Shown here: in pieces, positions 44,480 to 57,250 of the stretch
Numbering within the stretch: position 1 is the first letter of the stretch
Layout: every line of letters begins with the position of its first letter
NCBI GenBank assembly: GCA_021234155.1
Contig: JAJEKV010000003.1
Span: forward strand, 15,980,386-16,044,385
Length of the DNA stretch: 64,000 bases
Source: Isoetes taiwanensis
Lineage: Eukaryota; Streptophyta; Lycopodiopsida; Isoetales; Isoetaceae
Direction of reading: 5' to 3'
Notes under the pieces: model-generated
The model's input: the letters and a program-made list of their open reading frames with translations, nothing else
Databases searched by the model: none
Told to the model about the DNA's origin: nothing
Position numbers and translations under genes: made by a program

Positions 44480-45960
44480 TCCAAAGATCATCTAAGGTAT
44501 AAGAGCTTCTTTAAAATTCTGTTTGATGGTTCAAGGACTGCTGCCATGCTATGGCAGCATAGAAGAGCATAGCACATATTGATATATTTATGCCTGCTTA
44601 TTGATTTGAGAATTGAAATACAAGCAATACATATTTGAAGATTTTCATCCCTAAAGATCACAAGTAGACACTTGCTTGAAGAGCCAAGGAGAGGACATTC
44701 ATTGAAGATCACACAAGCAAGCAAGGGAAGAAGATTCAGGCAAAGCAATTTGAAGATTGGAAGACCCCTCAAGTTGACTTGGTATGTGGTTTGCTTTGAG
44801 TTCTTGGCCTGAGCACTATTTCACATGGTTCATCTCTAGAGTTCGTCATCTTATTCTTATTCAAAACTTCCCACTTGCCTCATATTCCATATCTCACCTT
44901 CATATCTCATAGCAAATTTGGCAAATAGCCTTTTCTCTAGCCAAAATATATCATTCATGCACCATACACACTTCACACACTTATCATGCCACCACCATCT
45001 TGAAGAAGCAAAACATTCTACTCAATTTGGCCTTTCCCATGATCTAAGGTCATGTTCTCTCTCTAGAAGTCAAAGTGGAGAGAGAGAGAGTGCACAAATT
45101 CCTAAGGGAAGCATGAAAAACTCAAACCATTAATGTGCATTAGTGCCAAATTGGTCCATGTCACCACCCAAGATTGCCAAATCACCATCCACATAGTCAC
45201 CATTGCCATGTCATCACACACACACATGTCATCCTTCTTGAAAAGTCATTCTGTCAAAAATTTGACCTAAGTAAAGTGATTTAGACTCTTAAGGGGACAT
45301 GTCATCATGCCACATCATCACTAATGCCACCACATCATCACACACATGTCACACATGTCATTTCTACCTCACCAACTTTTGCCTAGAAAAAAGACATTTT
45401 GCCAACTTGTATGACACATCATCATCCCATTTTGCATTGTCATCCTCCATTTGCCAACTCACCATGCCAACTTGCCACTTCATCCTGTTTTTGCCCCCTT
45501 TTGAGTTAAAAAGCCAAATATTCATTTTGCCAAAAAAAGATCCCTCCTCGTCATAGAGCATAAAAAAAGATTCCATATGCAAAAAAGAATTTTCAAAAAA
45601 GGCCTCATATTGACCTTCATTTTAAGGTTCTTGGGAATCGTGCCAAGGTTTCAAGAAATAAAAAATAAAATTCCTATCTACCCCGGGCCAAGTCACTCAA
45701 CCCATCCAGGTCTTCCCTCCACGCATTACCCTCGGGCATGTGAGCTGGCAACAGGCCAGATATCACGTGGAGACAACATGTTAATCTTGATAATACACGC
45801 CAGATTATTTCTTATTTCTTATATACCCTAGCTGCCAGAACTTGAAATGCCTGTGGGATACTTGGCTTCGAATTCTCAAGAACCCTAAAACTTTGTCAAG
45901 CCAAGATCCGGATTTTTTCAGCAAATTAACCACCTAATCATGGCCAAATACTCTCTAATT
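44480..45960 (+). repeat. LTR-like repeat family R, copy a
   Basis: A 1.4-kb noncoding segment with words such as GATCACACAAGCAAGCAAGG, AAGACCCCT and ATGTCATCATGCCACATCAT, ending in CAAGAACCCTAA near 45880. Related segments occur at 52160-53080 (plus), 53490-54965 (minus) and 55020-55560 (plus). The length, lack of coding and adjacency to retroelement pieces suggest LTRs, but no paired LTRs or target duplications were found. Confidence 0.6.
44539..44559. repeat. Perfect 9-bp hairpin
   Basis: TGCTGCCAT-GCT-ATGGCAGCA near the start of repeat R copy a. The related position in the copy at 52150 (GCCATGCTATGGCG) keeps the centre but not the full stem. Confidence 0.7.
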
Positions 45961-45973
45961 GAGCTTACACATG

Positions 45974-48037
45974 TGTTGCCCCCAAAGGGCAACATGCTAA
46001 TAGAAATCTATTTATTCAAGCTAGGTCAACTCATTTCAGAAGACTAGGTCAAAGTTTGGAAGATTCTTGTCATTCAACATTGATATGGAGGTCAAAAGGT
46101 GTTCATGCTTCAAGTCAAAAAATGCTCAAGACTTAAACTTCACAAGAGGTACTTTATTTGAGGTCAAATGCTTAATCAGGAATATGCTCTAGAAGATTCT
46201 GGGTTATGAAGTTTGGAAGACATTATTTGAAGTTTGGAAGTTGAGGTTTGGAAGACTCCCTTATATGTGGTTCCACCCTTGTCACCCACCTTGCCTAGCC
46301 ATTTTCTTTCCATATCCATAACTTATCTGCCAATTACCCCATGGCATTTCCCCTATGTACTCTTCATGACCACTTTACACTATTGCCCTCAAAAAATTGC
46401 CATAAACATTTACCCCACTACCCCCATTGTTGCACTTTTGGCTCAATATTGTCTTCCTACCCATTATTCACTCTTTTGCCATGCTTGCTTTGCTATAATT
46501 ACCATCTCCCTCAAATCCCCTACCATTTCCTTCAATGTGCCATCACTTTGTCCATCCAAAAATCTACCTAAGCCTTTGTTTTAAAAATACCATTCCCCAT
46601 TATTTCCTTTTGCCCCAAATGTTCCTTCATGAATTCTTTTGTCTTCATTCTTGTGTCATCATATTCATAGTGGCATATTCCTAATCTTGCCTAAAGATGC
46701 CCCAAAGATTCCCTATTCTTTTTTACACGTGTGGACATTCTTCTCCATGGTCCATGGGTTATAATCCCTTTCAATATTTTTTGGGTAAAAGCCTTTAAAC
46801 CATTGGCCAAGCTTTCAAAATGGTCAAAATACAAAGATATTCCGGTATATTCGGCTCAAAAATACGGGGACCGTATCGCGAATTCTTGAGAAAATACTTT
46901 CAACGAACCCTAATTATGGAAACCCGCTCGAATCACGCCGAATGGAAGCATTAAACTCACGAAACCTACCTATTTCGCATTTCCGGCTCTTAAGCATCTT
47001 ATCAAGCCTAAATTTAAGCCCTAATATGCTGGAAACCGTTAAACCAAAAACATATATACCGGGAGACAATAACAGAAGATTTTCGAAGGCCCAGAAGTAT
47101 TCAGATCATACATTGATCATTGCTGAGCAAGATCTGGACGATCCTTGAAGTTCTTGAGCTCTCCTCAACTGGATCTACAAGATCTAGTTGACATTACTTT
47201 CGAAATTACCTTATGACTTTTGATGATTATTTTCTTGTACTTGAAGCTATGAAGCATCCTTATCTTGTTATCTTGATATATTCACCTTCATATCAATCCA
47301 AATTGACGTCAAGTTGTTGAATTTGTCTCTCGATATTTTCCTTAGTAATTCTTGCCACAAAAATTCTATAGGAAAATCCCTCGAGTGTTTTTAATACCTT
47401 CGGCCTATTTGCCACCTATCCTTGGGTTTTGAGAAAACCAAAGGAGTTGGAATCATTCAAAATACCAAGTATAGATCAAACTCAAAAATTGCTCTCGGGT
47501 TTGAACTGTTTTTTTCTTGTATTTTGCCAAATCCAAATCACAAAAAAATACCTCTACACCTCCAAATGAGAATTTGACTGCTTGCTTCTCCTCCCTAGCA
47601 CCATTGCAACCCACCTACTTTGGAAATTCTCAAAAAGTGATTGGCAATTCCAAATCTCAATTTCTGATCCTTTGTTTTTTCTACATTTGACCTCTATTGA
47701 CCAAAATTTGACCCCACTTTGAACTCGAATAACTCACCAGTTAAATCTCCGACTTGGTGGAGACTTTCTTATTGGGTATCTACAACTTTTTTGACCAAGT
47801 CTACAGTATCTGACTCGAAAAATCAATCTGCATTCCAACACCACAATTGTTTTGGCAAAGGTGCCACTTTTTGAAAATGGGAAAGGTATAGAACTTGAAC
47901 TTTTTGAACTTTTCTTTAAAATTTTCTTGCATAGACTGATGATCACCTTAAGTGATCTGGAGGTTCTAACCCCAATTTGAGTGAAAACTCAAGTTGGATC
48001 CTTGTGGTTGACCTTTAAGCCAGGTTTAGGGTCAACA
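45974..48037 (+). repeat. RT3 5' LTR
   Basis: 2064 bp, homologous to the RT1/RT2 LTRs over its length but clearly more diverged. It carries AACATGCTAATAGAAATC at the start and AGCCAGGTTTAGGGTCAACA at the end. Confidence 0.88.
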
Positions 48038-48078
48038 TCTTGGAGGTTCTACCGAGATCTTCCTGGATCTCAGAACTC

Positions 48079-48930
48079 ATGGCTCCAAAGCAAAAATTTC
48101 CAGCAGAATCAGAACCATTGGAGGATGTTGAGGTATCAGATCATTGCAGAGAAAGGCCATTGCCTTCAAGTTTCTCAACTAGCTTACTTCAAAACATGCC
48201 ATACCAGTTTGAGTTGAATGTCCCTGTTCCCTTGCCTACCTTTGATTCCAGCATGAGTGCTAACCACTTTTTGAGAATATTTGAAGACTATTACAGGGAT
48301 TATGGTTTCAAGAAAGGATGCAAGCTTTCAGAATTTGAAAAATGTTTCAAAGATGAGAGTGAAGCTGGTGCTTGGTTAACTTATGAGAAGTTAATGGGTA
48401 CCACTTCATGGGATGAACTTGTCAAGAAGTTTCTGGATAGATTTGGTAAGTTAGCTGCTCCACAAGATTTGGTTAATGAACTGCAAGGTTTTTCTATACA
48501 TGCAGGAGAAAGTGTGAATCAATACAAGGAGAGGTTTAGTACATTCATGAGCAGGTGTCAAAAAGCACAAGTCACCATCCCAACTCTGTTTTTAGTTACT
48601 GCCTTTATTAATGGTCTGCAAAGAAGACCAGATATCCAAAGAAAGTTGCTCAAAATCCAAGCTGCTGAAGGGTTTGATTCCATTCACAAAGTCTTTGCCA
48701 AAACCACTAATCTAACCCAGATGCTCTCTACTTTGCCTGATAAGCATTATGCTCCTCATCATACTCCTGACCCGTTTTACCCTGATGCTACTGATGCACA
48801 TTATGATCATCACCCTTCTATTCCAGTTTATGCCATACAAAAAGAGAAAAAGAAATCCAAAGAGGAGGAAGCCAATTCTCAAGTTCGCGAGAGGTCAAGT
48901 CGGACCTATCCAAGGTTCTTGAAGCCTTAG
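48079..48930 (+). CDS. RT3 Gag, intact open frame
   Basis: It starts MAPKQKFPAESEPLEDVEV (an in-frame ATG 39 bp earlier lies in the leader, and RT1 shares the MAPKQKF start). The 283 residues include the Retrotrans_gag-type core: GCKLSEFEKCFKDESEAGAW, TYEKLMGTTSWDELVKKFLD, ESVNQYKERFSTFMSRC and FINGLQRRPDIQRKLLKI. The C-terminal part is His/Asp-rich, then Lys/Glu-rich. It ends TYPRFLKP followed by TAG. The zinc knuckles lie just downstream in a shifted frame, so the stop may be a break of a longer Gag. This is the longest undisturbed coding frame in the window, and it defines the family reference for broken RT1 and RT2 Gag. Confidence 0.88.
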   Translation: MAPKQKFPAESEPLEDVEVSDHCRERPLPSSFSTSLLQNMPYQFELNVPVPLPTFDSSMSANHFLRIFEDYYRDYGFKKGCKLSEFEKCFKDESEAGAWLTYEKLMGTTSWDELVKKFLDRFGKLAAPQDLVNELQGFSIHAGESVNQYKERFSTFMSRCQKAQVTIPTLFLVTAFINGLQRRPDIQRKLLKIQAAEGFDSIHKVFAKTTNLTQMLSTLPDKHYAPHHTPDPFYPDATDAHYDHHPSIPVYAIQKEKKKSKEEEANSQVRERSSRTYPRFLKP

Positions 48931-48989
48931 CGAGAAATAACCAAACAATTGGTTGAACTCAAGGCTGCAAGAACAGTAAAACTTACCAC

Positions 48990-50090
48990 GAATGTATTCA
49001 TTGCAATAGGAATTCTCACCCATCGAAATATGCTATTGGCAAGTGTGCCCCAAATGTAATAGGAAAGGCCACTTTGGAAAGGAATGTCCCGTTTGTTCTT
49101 TTTGTAAAAAGAGGTTGGCCATCTTGATGCTAGGTGTCTTTGTTAAGGAATATTTTGCTAAGCAGAAAAGAGAAGAGACCGAGTCCAAACCCCCCGTGAG
49201 ATTTGCTGAACCAAGCACCTCTATAAGATTTATTCAAGCTACAGAAGTTCCTAAATCAAGAAGTTATGGTGGTGCAAACTAGAAGCATGAATGAAGCTCA
49301 AGTACATGCTGAACCAAGTAGGCATTCTCTTTGCCAGGGCCTGTACCACACTGTAGTAGAATCACCTTGCTCAAACCATAGCTCCACCCCTCGGCAAAAA
49401 TATGGTAAGAAAGATCAAGACTTTGATGAGGTAGATGTTTTGCTTAAAAATTCTAAGGTGAGTGTGGATCTTTTTACTTTATTAAAGATTGCACCTAGTT
49501 ATAGAAAAAGGGTACTTCAAAAACTAATGGTGAGGTATTAAATGCTTGTGTGAATTTTACGATGCCACTTGACCTTATTCTAGCACGGCATGAAGAAGAC
49601 CACGGAGCATTCACATGTTCAAATTTGCTTTAGGAGGGTATACTTTCTCTAATGTGTTACTTGATGGGGTTCCCCTCTAAATATCATGCCATATCATATT
49701 ATGAAGAAATGTGGTTTTGAGGTGGATAAGAAAGCTTCTATGTTATTAAAATCTTTTTATAATGCTAAGATTTCTCCTATTGGTGTGGTGACTAAAGTGC
49801 ACATAACCTGAAAGGCATAATGTAGCTGCTAACTTTATTGTGGTGGCTTTTGAAGATATAGGAGATGAATCGATATCTATGACTTACTCTTAGGAAGGAG
49901 ATGGTTATGCTTGTGGATGCCGGGCGGTCACGGTCTCAAGGAGATGTACCATCTCCAATGGCTCTCGAGGCGCTACAATTTATAACCAAGAGGGCTCCTA
50001 TGACTCCAAGGAAGAGGTACATTTTATTAAAGAAATGCTAATTGAAGAACCTTTGGGATCTTCGGGTAAAAAATATAAGACCAAGAAAAT
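48990..50090 (+). pseudogene. RT3 zinc knuckles and protease region, frame-broken
   Basis: The knuckle CPKCNRKGHFGKEC is complete at about 49047. The flanking knuckles are frame-shifted. Then come FDEVDVLLKNSKVSVDLFTL and, out of frame, a D-G-V/G-P-L-N-I-M-P-Y protease centre near 49665-49690. Several indels sit in C/G-rich words. Confidence 0.8.
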
Positions 50091-50144
50091 ATGAGATGGT
50101 TCCTCTTATTATGGAAAGTGCACCTCTCGGCATACAAGGACCAT

Positions 50145-50410
50145 CTGGGGTTCTTATGGTTTGATGGAGGTATCTCTAAGAAATTAAATGTTGCATCATC
50201 TGCTGCTATTTTGAAAGACTCTTCTCACAAACTTTTAGCTAAAGTAGGAAGGATCTTTCCTCAAGTCACTTCTAATGTGGCAGAATATAAAGCTTTGATT
50301 GCAGGTCTCCAGGAAGCTAAATCTATGAATATTGCCAATATTCACATTTATGGTGATTCACAATTAATCTGCAGACAAGTTTCAGGAGACTATCAAACAA
50401 AAAATGCAAT
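50145..50410 (+). pseudogene. RT3 additional (archaeal-type) RNase H, truncated
   Basis: FLWFDGGISKKLNVASSAAI, VAEYKALIAGLQEAKSMNIA and IHIYGDSQLICRQVSGDYQT are in one frame. The first Asp, the Glu and the second Asp are intact. The last Asp is lost with the truncation. This is the best preserved copy of the domain in the window. Confidence 0.9.
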
Positions 50411-50416
50411 AGGTGA

Positions 50417-51665
50417 AAATAAACTTCTTTCCTTGTTCCAAGGCATCTATGCTAGCACAAATATTAAATAAAGTGTGATAGGTAATCTGCTTTGGTGTTA
50501 TTCCAGATACAGCATCGTGAGCAGCATTCCTCCAAAAATTGCCTGCCCGCTATGTATAGCCTCACATTTCATATATACATCAATAACTGTATTGCCCTAA
50601 AAAACATCAAATAGATAACTAACAGTAATAATACTAGTGTGAATCAATCTTTCTAGATACAGGCTTCAGTGTTGGCACACGCCATTGTTATACTTGCAAC
50701 GTCATTTGGTTTTAAGCAATCATGGTGCATCTGTTCATAACATTCAACAGTCACGGTTCCTGGCATAATCTGATATCATTGCCTTCCATGAAATTATATT
50801 TTTAACACTGGAATCGAAAATATGCATTATCCATATTCCCACGTTTCCCATAGATGTCCACAAATACACTTCCTAAATACACGTCCAACTCTAAACCACG
50901 TTATAAAATGTAAGTCATGTATCTTTTCTCATAAATTAGAGTTGCATCATTTAGAACAACAAACAAAGTGACAGCGGGTGGATATTAAACTGCAAAAATA
51001 CAAAGCGCTTTCTTCCCATCATCATGCGAGGCATATCCAGTAATCATAATTGACCATGAAACAATGTCTTGAATGGTGATATTATCAAATATCATCTAAG
51101 CATCCATTTAACTACCACATTTAAAATACATGTCTATGAGGGTGTTTCCTAGAAAAACATTGAACTTGGATTTGCTATCTTTAATGCATTGATGGATTCC
51201 TCTCCCTCCAAACGGTTTATGCATATGTGTGTCCTAGCAACCATGATGAAGGTAGCTCTGTTTGGCTTTACAATACCTTGTTTCAATTTTCTTAACTAAT
51301 TTGAGAGTCTTCATTTCTATCCCATCTTGATTATACCACGAGATCATTGCATTCGAGGAAAATAATATCAAACAATGGTAAGCGCAAAAGCGCTTCTCTA
51401 GCACCTCCAATGCAACTTTATTTGGCATACATACAGATAAGTGTATTCCATACAAGAATATCAAATTTAAGTTGTCATTTAAAATATGTACATGGATTCG
51501 TTTCCCTTGCTTCAAATCTACTATAATTGCACATGCACTGACAATATTAGCTAGACTAACCTTGTGCGGTCTAATCCTTCACGTGCATTTGTTCAAAAAG
51601 CACAATGCCATGCCAACCACTTTCTTGTTTTATGTAACTTCCAATTCTAGAATGGGGCTCGCATG
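50417..51665 (-). pseudogene. Pentatricopeptide repeat (PPR) protein pseudogene
   Basis: On the minus strand broken frames give successive PPR pieces: [77 protein letters not shown] then NTLIDMYFKCG, IQDIVSWSIMITGYASHDDG then KKAL, and ICASIDALEQGKKF. The patterns D-V-V-S-W-N-x-M-I-x-G-Y, N-x-L-I-D-M-Y-x-K-C-G and G-K-x-I-H are those of plant PLS-class PPR proteins, which bind organelle RNA. Many stops and shifts show it is dead. It is cut on one side by the RT3 end and on the other by the GATA microsatellite. Confidence 0.9.
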
Positions 51666-51682
51666 AAAGCGGCAAAAACCTC

Positions 51683-52159
<477 letters not shown>

Positions 52160-53080
52160 GCGACATAAAAAAACATGACACATGATGATATACTTATGCG
52201 CATTTTGATCGAGCCAGGATATACAAGCATTATTTATTTGAAGAGTTCACATCCCTAGAGATCAAAACCTTTGAAGACCAAGTTGAAGACATTCAGGAAA
52301 GATCACACAAGCATGCAAGGAAAGGAGATTCAAGCAGAACAATTTGAAGTTTGAAAGACCCCTTGAGTTGACTTCATATGTGGTTTTATTTTGAGTTCTT
52401 GGCATGACTATTCCATATGATCCATTTCTAAAGCTCATCGTCTCCTCTCCTATGCAAAACTTCTCACTTGCCTCATACTCCATGCTTTACCTTCATATAC
52501 CATAGCAAATTTGGCAACATAATCTTTTTTCTAGTCAAAACATGTCATTTATACACCATTCACACTTCACACATCCATCTTGTCACCACCATTTTGAAAA
52601 AGTTAAAAATCCTATTCAATTTGGCCTCTCCCATGATCTAGGGTCAAATTCTCTCTCTAAAAGTCAAAATGGAGAGAGGAAGTGCAAAAATTCCTAAGGG
52701 AATCAGGAAAGGTCAAAGAATCAACTTATGACCTAAAGGTTGCAATTCTATATGCACTAGTGCCAAATTGATCCATGTCACCACTCAAAAGTTGCCAAAT
52801 CACCATCCACATCACCACCATTGCCATGTCACCTTTCATGAATAGTTTACTCTTTCAACATTTCTCCTAAATAAGTTATGAGGATTATTAATGGGATATG
52901 TCATCATGCCACATCATCATTAATGTGTCCACATCACCACACACGTGTCATACACCTCATTTACACCTCATCAAAAGTTTTGACTAGAAAAAAGACATTT
53001 TGCCAACTTGGTTGACACTTCATCATCCCACATTGCCATGTCACCCTCCATTTGCCAACTCACTTCTGTGAATGGATTTA
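52160..53080 (+). repeat. LTR-like repeat family R, copy b
   Basis: Runs parallel to 44550-45480, with shared words such as GATCACACAAGCATGCAAGG, TCTCTCTAAAAGTCAAAATG and ATGTCATCATGCCACATCAT. It breaks off near 53070 inside the element. Confidence 0.65.
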
Positions 53081-53489
53081 TGCTTCAATGATCCTAAGTA
53101 CAGGCTCAAATCTGTAATGATCAATCAAGCAAATATTATAGCCAATAAATACTTGTGATCTAGATGTCCAAATACAATGGTAGAACTGCTCTCTTCTTCA
53201 GAATCATATGCAAAGGGATAATAATGCAAGCACAATGAATTCTGTCACCAGATTGATAAGGGACACTCATATTCTTAATAACAAGGCTCGGATTTTCATT
53301 TGAATCAAGTACACACATGCAAACAATATCAATCCCAAGCTCTAAGTCTTGGGCACAGGGCCAAATAGGTACACAATCAAAGTATTCGCATGAATTTGTC
53401 AATAATTCAAGCTGAATATCAAGTATGGAAGGCAGAATCAAGCTCCAAAGATGCAAGCCGGTCCTTCTTCAAGGTAATAAATCTCTTTG
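53081..53489. other. Unassigned sequence
   Basis: No gene or repeat recognised between copies b and c of repeat R. Confidence 0.4.
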
Positions 53490-54965
53490 TCACCTCAAAG
53501 CCCTCGAATTTTTTATGAGAACAAAATCCCCTTTTTAAAGTTCCCCTGTTCCGTTTGTTTCTTGGTTAATTCGGATCGATTCTCTATCTTTTATCTTCTG
53601 TGATGCTTTCTTGGTGTGATACAAGACAATTCGGCCTCTTAAGGTCATGATTGAGTTGTTATTGCGGGCCAATTAGCCAGATCTTGGCGTTAACAGAGCA
53701 TTAGGGTTCTTGGCAGTTCAAGCACAATATCCCACAGGCCAAATTCGATCGGGAAGCCCTGGGTATATAACAAATAATAAATCCATTATTAATAAGATTT
53801 ACGTGTAATATCCACGTGGGCCTCGGTACCTCCACCGCCCCACACGCCCGGATGTTCCACGTGGCACGGGGAGATTGGTTAAGGAAAAATAGGCTGGGGG
53901 GAGGGGGAGATAGGACAATTTTTTGCAATATGGGCTAAGGCACGATTCCCAAGGAACTAAATTTGAAGGCCAAAATGAACGATTTTTTTTTTTTTTGCAA
54001 TAGGAATCTTTTTTTGTGCTCTAGAAGATGCTGGAATCTCTTTTTGCAAATGAGCACTTTCAAATTTTGGCTTTAAAATGGCATGTAAGGAAGGTGATTT
54101 GACATGGGGGCATGATGACTAGGCAAAATAAAAGGGTGACACGACAAACAAGGATGGTGATGTGTCACACAACTTGGCTTAGAATAAATTTTCTAGTCGA
54201 GAACTTTGGGTGAGGTGGATATGATGTGTATGACATGTGGATGATGATGTAGAGGTGTTGGTGATGATGTGGCATGATGATGTGCCACTCTTATGGATTC
54301 AAACATGTACTTTGAAGAATTTTTGCAAAATTTAGAATTTCAATGTAGTGACACGTGCATGATATGACATGGCAAAATGGGTGACATGTATGGGTGACTT
54401 GGCCCCTAGAGGTGTTGTCATAGGTCAATTTAGGCATAAATGCATGAAATTTGCATTTCCCAGGCAAATTTAACTTTGGGTGTTTCCCTTAGGAATTTTT
54501 GCATTCTCTCTCCTCCTTTGACTTATAGGAAGAGGAAGTTGACCTTTGACCATATGTATGACCAAGTCAAGTGGAGTTTTGTGCTTTGAAAGACATAGCA
54601 ATGGCATGGTAGAATGTGGAATGTGAATGATATGTAAAGGGGAAGTTTTGACTAGAAAAAATCTCCAAGGCCAAATTTGACCTGGGAGATGAAATGTAGG
54701 CATGGAACTAGAGATCTCATGGGCATTTCTTTATGGCAAAGGGTAAGGAGGATGTAGGATGGGAATGAAGGGTGTAATCATGCCAAGAACTCAAATGATA
54801 GCATCACATACCAAGAACTCTTCAAGGGGCTTTCAATTCTTCAAACTTTGCTTGATTCTCCTTCATGCCTTGCTTGTGTGACCTTAGTCCAATGTCCTCA
54901 CCTTGTTCTTCAAGTCTTCAAAGTGTGCAAGCTTGGAGGTTCTCCTTGTATCTCTAAATTCAAAT
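53490..54965 (-). repeat. LTR-like repeat family R, copy c, inverted
   Basis: Reverse complement of the same family. GGTCACACAAGCAAGGCATG lies at its start near 54890 and TGCCAAGAACCCTAATGCTC at its end near 53700, matching the order in copy a. Confidence 0.6.
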
Positions 54966-55019
54966 CAAAGTGTGAGCATAAGTATATGAAATGTGCCTTG
55001 CTCTTCCATCTTTTACATA

Positions 55020-55560
55020 TAGCATGGCATATATTACAAAAGGAATTTTCAAAAAGGCTCCATATTGATCCCTCATTTTCAGGTTATTGGATTTTCGTGC
55101 CTAAGTTCAAAAGTGCAAAAATTTTTCTATCTAACCCCCTCCCCAACCCCCCCAGCCTAGACTCTCCCCCAGTCAATTTCCCCGCCATGGTACACCCGAG
55201 GCGTGTGGGGGCCGGACTTTGGATATAGGCATAGCCGTCGGTTTAATAATCCACACATATTATCCCTTATATACCGGTCTTCCTTTTACATAAAATGCAT
55301 TGGGATATATAGTGATTTTTTCCAAACAATAAAACCCTTATTGCGGCAAGATCCATCTGAATACCTTAGATTAACTTGCCAAATCATCATAGAAACACCC
55401 TGGATCTGCCTAAATCATGCCAAGAACCACTTGATTGAGCAAAAAACAAGGCGCAAGCCAAAAATGCGTAGAACGGGCGGAAACGAGCAAAATTAAAAGG
55501 AAAACAATGACAAAAAATTTTGAGGGGCTTTGAGCATGAAATTCGATCAAGATTTCTCTT
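55020..55560 (+). repeat. LTR-like repeat family R, copy d
   Basis: A plus-strand partial copy sharing GGAATTTTCAAAAAGGC and the following 150 to 200 bp with copy a near 45590. With copy c it forms a head-to-head arrangement. Confidence 0.5.
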
Positions 55561-55885
55561 CTTGAGGCCGGTTTGAAGACTTATGCTTGAGTATACCTTC
55601 TAAGCTTTAGAAATCGGGGATTACACAGGCCCGACATTATAATTCTTGATTTAAAAGTGACGGTCACGTACCCAAGGCAGCGAGCTTGGGAGATTGTTTA
55701 ATATTTGTATGATTTAGAAATGAATAAAAATCACCACCGGTGAGATATCGATACAATTCTCTCTCAATTTGCCAAACAAGGTAACATGATATATGAAGAG
55801 CGAAAATCAAAGGTAAGCGTTAATCATAAAGTTCTTTGAAGATTAAATTTCAACATATTACGCTACCGCAATTTTAGTTCCTTGT

Positions 55886-57250
55886 TTTTTTTTTTGAGTA
55901 AAATTAGTTTTCCATTAATCAAGAAAAACAATACATAACTTCTGCTTAGTCAACAGAATACATCCCCTAGTAGAGGTCTTTAGCCATATTCATCAACATA
56001 GAGGGAGGAGATATAGTTCAAAAGTATATGAAGAAGTCAAGTCTCAAAGAAGGCGTAGTGACCAAAGAAGATAAATTATGTAGTACAAAGCAGGACTTCA
56101 ATAGAAAGGAAAGGAATCCCCGTCCAGTAAAATTGGACCTTGTTAGCACAAAAAAAAGCAACCAAAACTCTAGCGGATTAGGAGATAAAATTGAGCAATT
56201 GATGACAGGGCAAAGCGAAAATGAATACAAGAGTGTTGAGAGAGGCAAGGCAATCTAGAGGCAAAAGAGAGTCAAGCTTAGAGTTAAAATAGGCATAGAA
56301 AGGAGCAGCAGATCCAAAAAGTATAGGAGTCATCAGTTTGCTCAGCAACTTCATCAAAGCAAAGAGATCAGTCTCACTCAAGCATAGCGAGAGAGCCATA
56401 TAGATCTGCCCGACAATCTATGTGTGTGTACTGCTCCTAAACCTTAAAGATTCTCGACATGAAGTAGTGATACATGGAAGGAAATGAACCTCTGAGTACA
56501 CACGCACCACTTCCCTCTGAGAATAATCACTGCTAAAGTTGTGTTTTGCTTGATGTCACGCCTCATTCATAGTGAGTGTGCTGAAGAACAAGCTTCAGAT
56601 CTTGGCCAACATCTTTCTGATAGATTATCTTCCACTTCCCCAAACTAGCCTTACGGAAATCTTCAAGTAAGCTAGCATCATCACGAAGCGAGAATTAAAT
56701 TAATGACATTAAAATTAGATGCAAATAATTCAAAGGACCCCCTGAATAGACCAATTGAATTCCATTTTCTGTTTGTACTTATCCAGCATACTTTCTTTTA
56801 TAAATTTTGAGGCTGTGGACTCAACATCAAATTGAAAGTGCACCTTAATCCAAAAGGTTGAGAAGTTCTTCTTACCATATACCACTCTATTCCTTGCTTT
56901 TCAAACATTCCAAAGGTGCAATAAACATGATAGTATTAGCAAAGGCACAGTTATTTTTGAATGTATGGCCAGATAAATTACCTAAGATCTTGTTGGGAAA
57001 AAGATAACCCGGTTTATCATTGAACCAAGACCAAAGGGGTTGAGTTTAGGACAAAGAAATATATGCTCAAGATTTTCATCCATGTTACAACCAAGTTGGC
57101 ACAAAGCAGAGATGTCACCATTCCTATTGGAAAGCAATTGTAAATTTGGAATACTTTTATTTACTTAACAGCCAGATGAAAAGTTAACCTTGGGGAGCGT
57201 GGAGTTCCAAACCTCACGGAAGAGACTTAACTTCCTCTTGGATATGAGCC
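55886..57250 (-). mobile_element. LINE remnant with zf-RVT region and poly-A tail
   Basis: Plus-strand poly-T at 55886-55898 is the poly-A tail of a minus-strand LINE. At about 57000-57150 the minus strand reads ALCQLGCNMDENLEHIFLCP followed by KLNPFW, the C-x-x-x-C ... H-x-F-x-C pattern of the plant LINE ORF2 zf-RVT domain. FREVWNSTLPKVNF just upstream matches the W-x-x-L-P-x-K-V-x-F segment before it. Stops occur within, and the RT and endonuclease were not found. Confidence 0.75.

Larger units (their letters stand above)
45974..50415 (+). mobile_element. RT3, 5' half of an RT1-family element
   Basis: The 5' LTR is at 45974-48037 (starts TGTTGCCC, ends GGGTCAACA). Then come Gag, zinc knuckles, protease and the additional RNase H. 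The element stops abruptly near 50415, after SGDYQTKNA, where PPR pseudogene sequence begins. RT, integrase and the 3' LTR are missing. It is diverged from RT1 and RT2 in the LTR but uses the same leader GGAGGTTCTACCGAGATCTT after the LTR. Confidence 0.9.
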
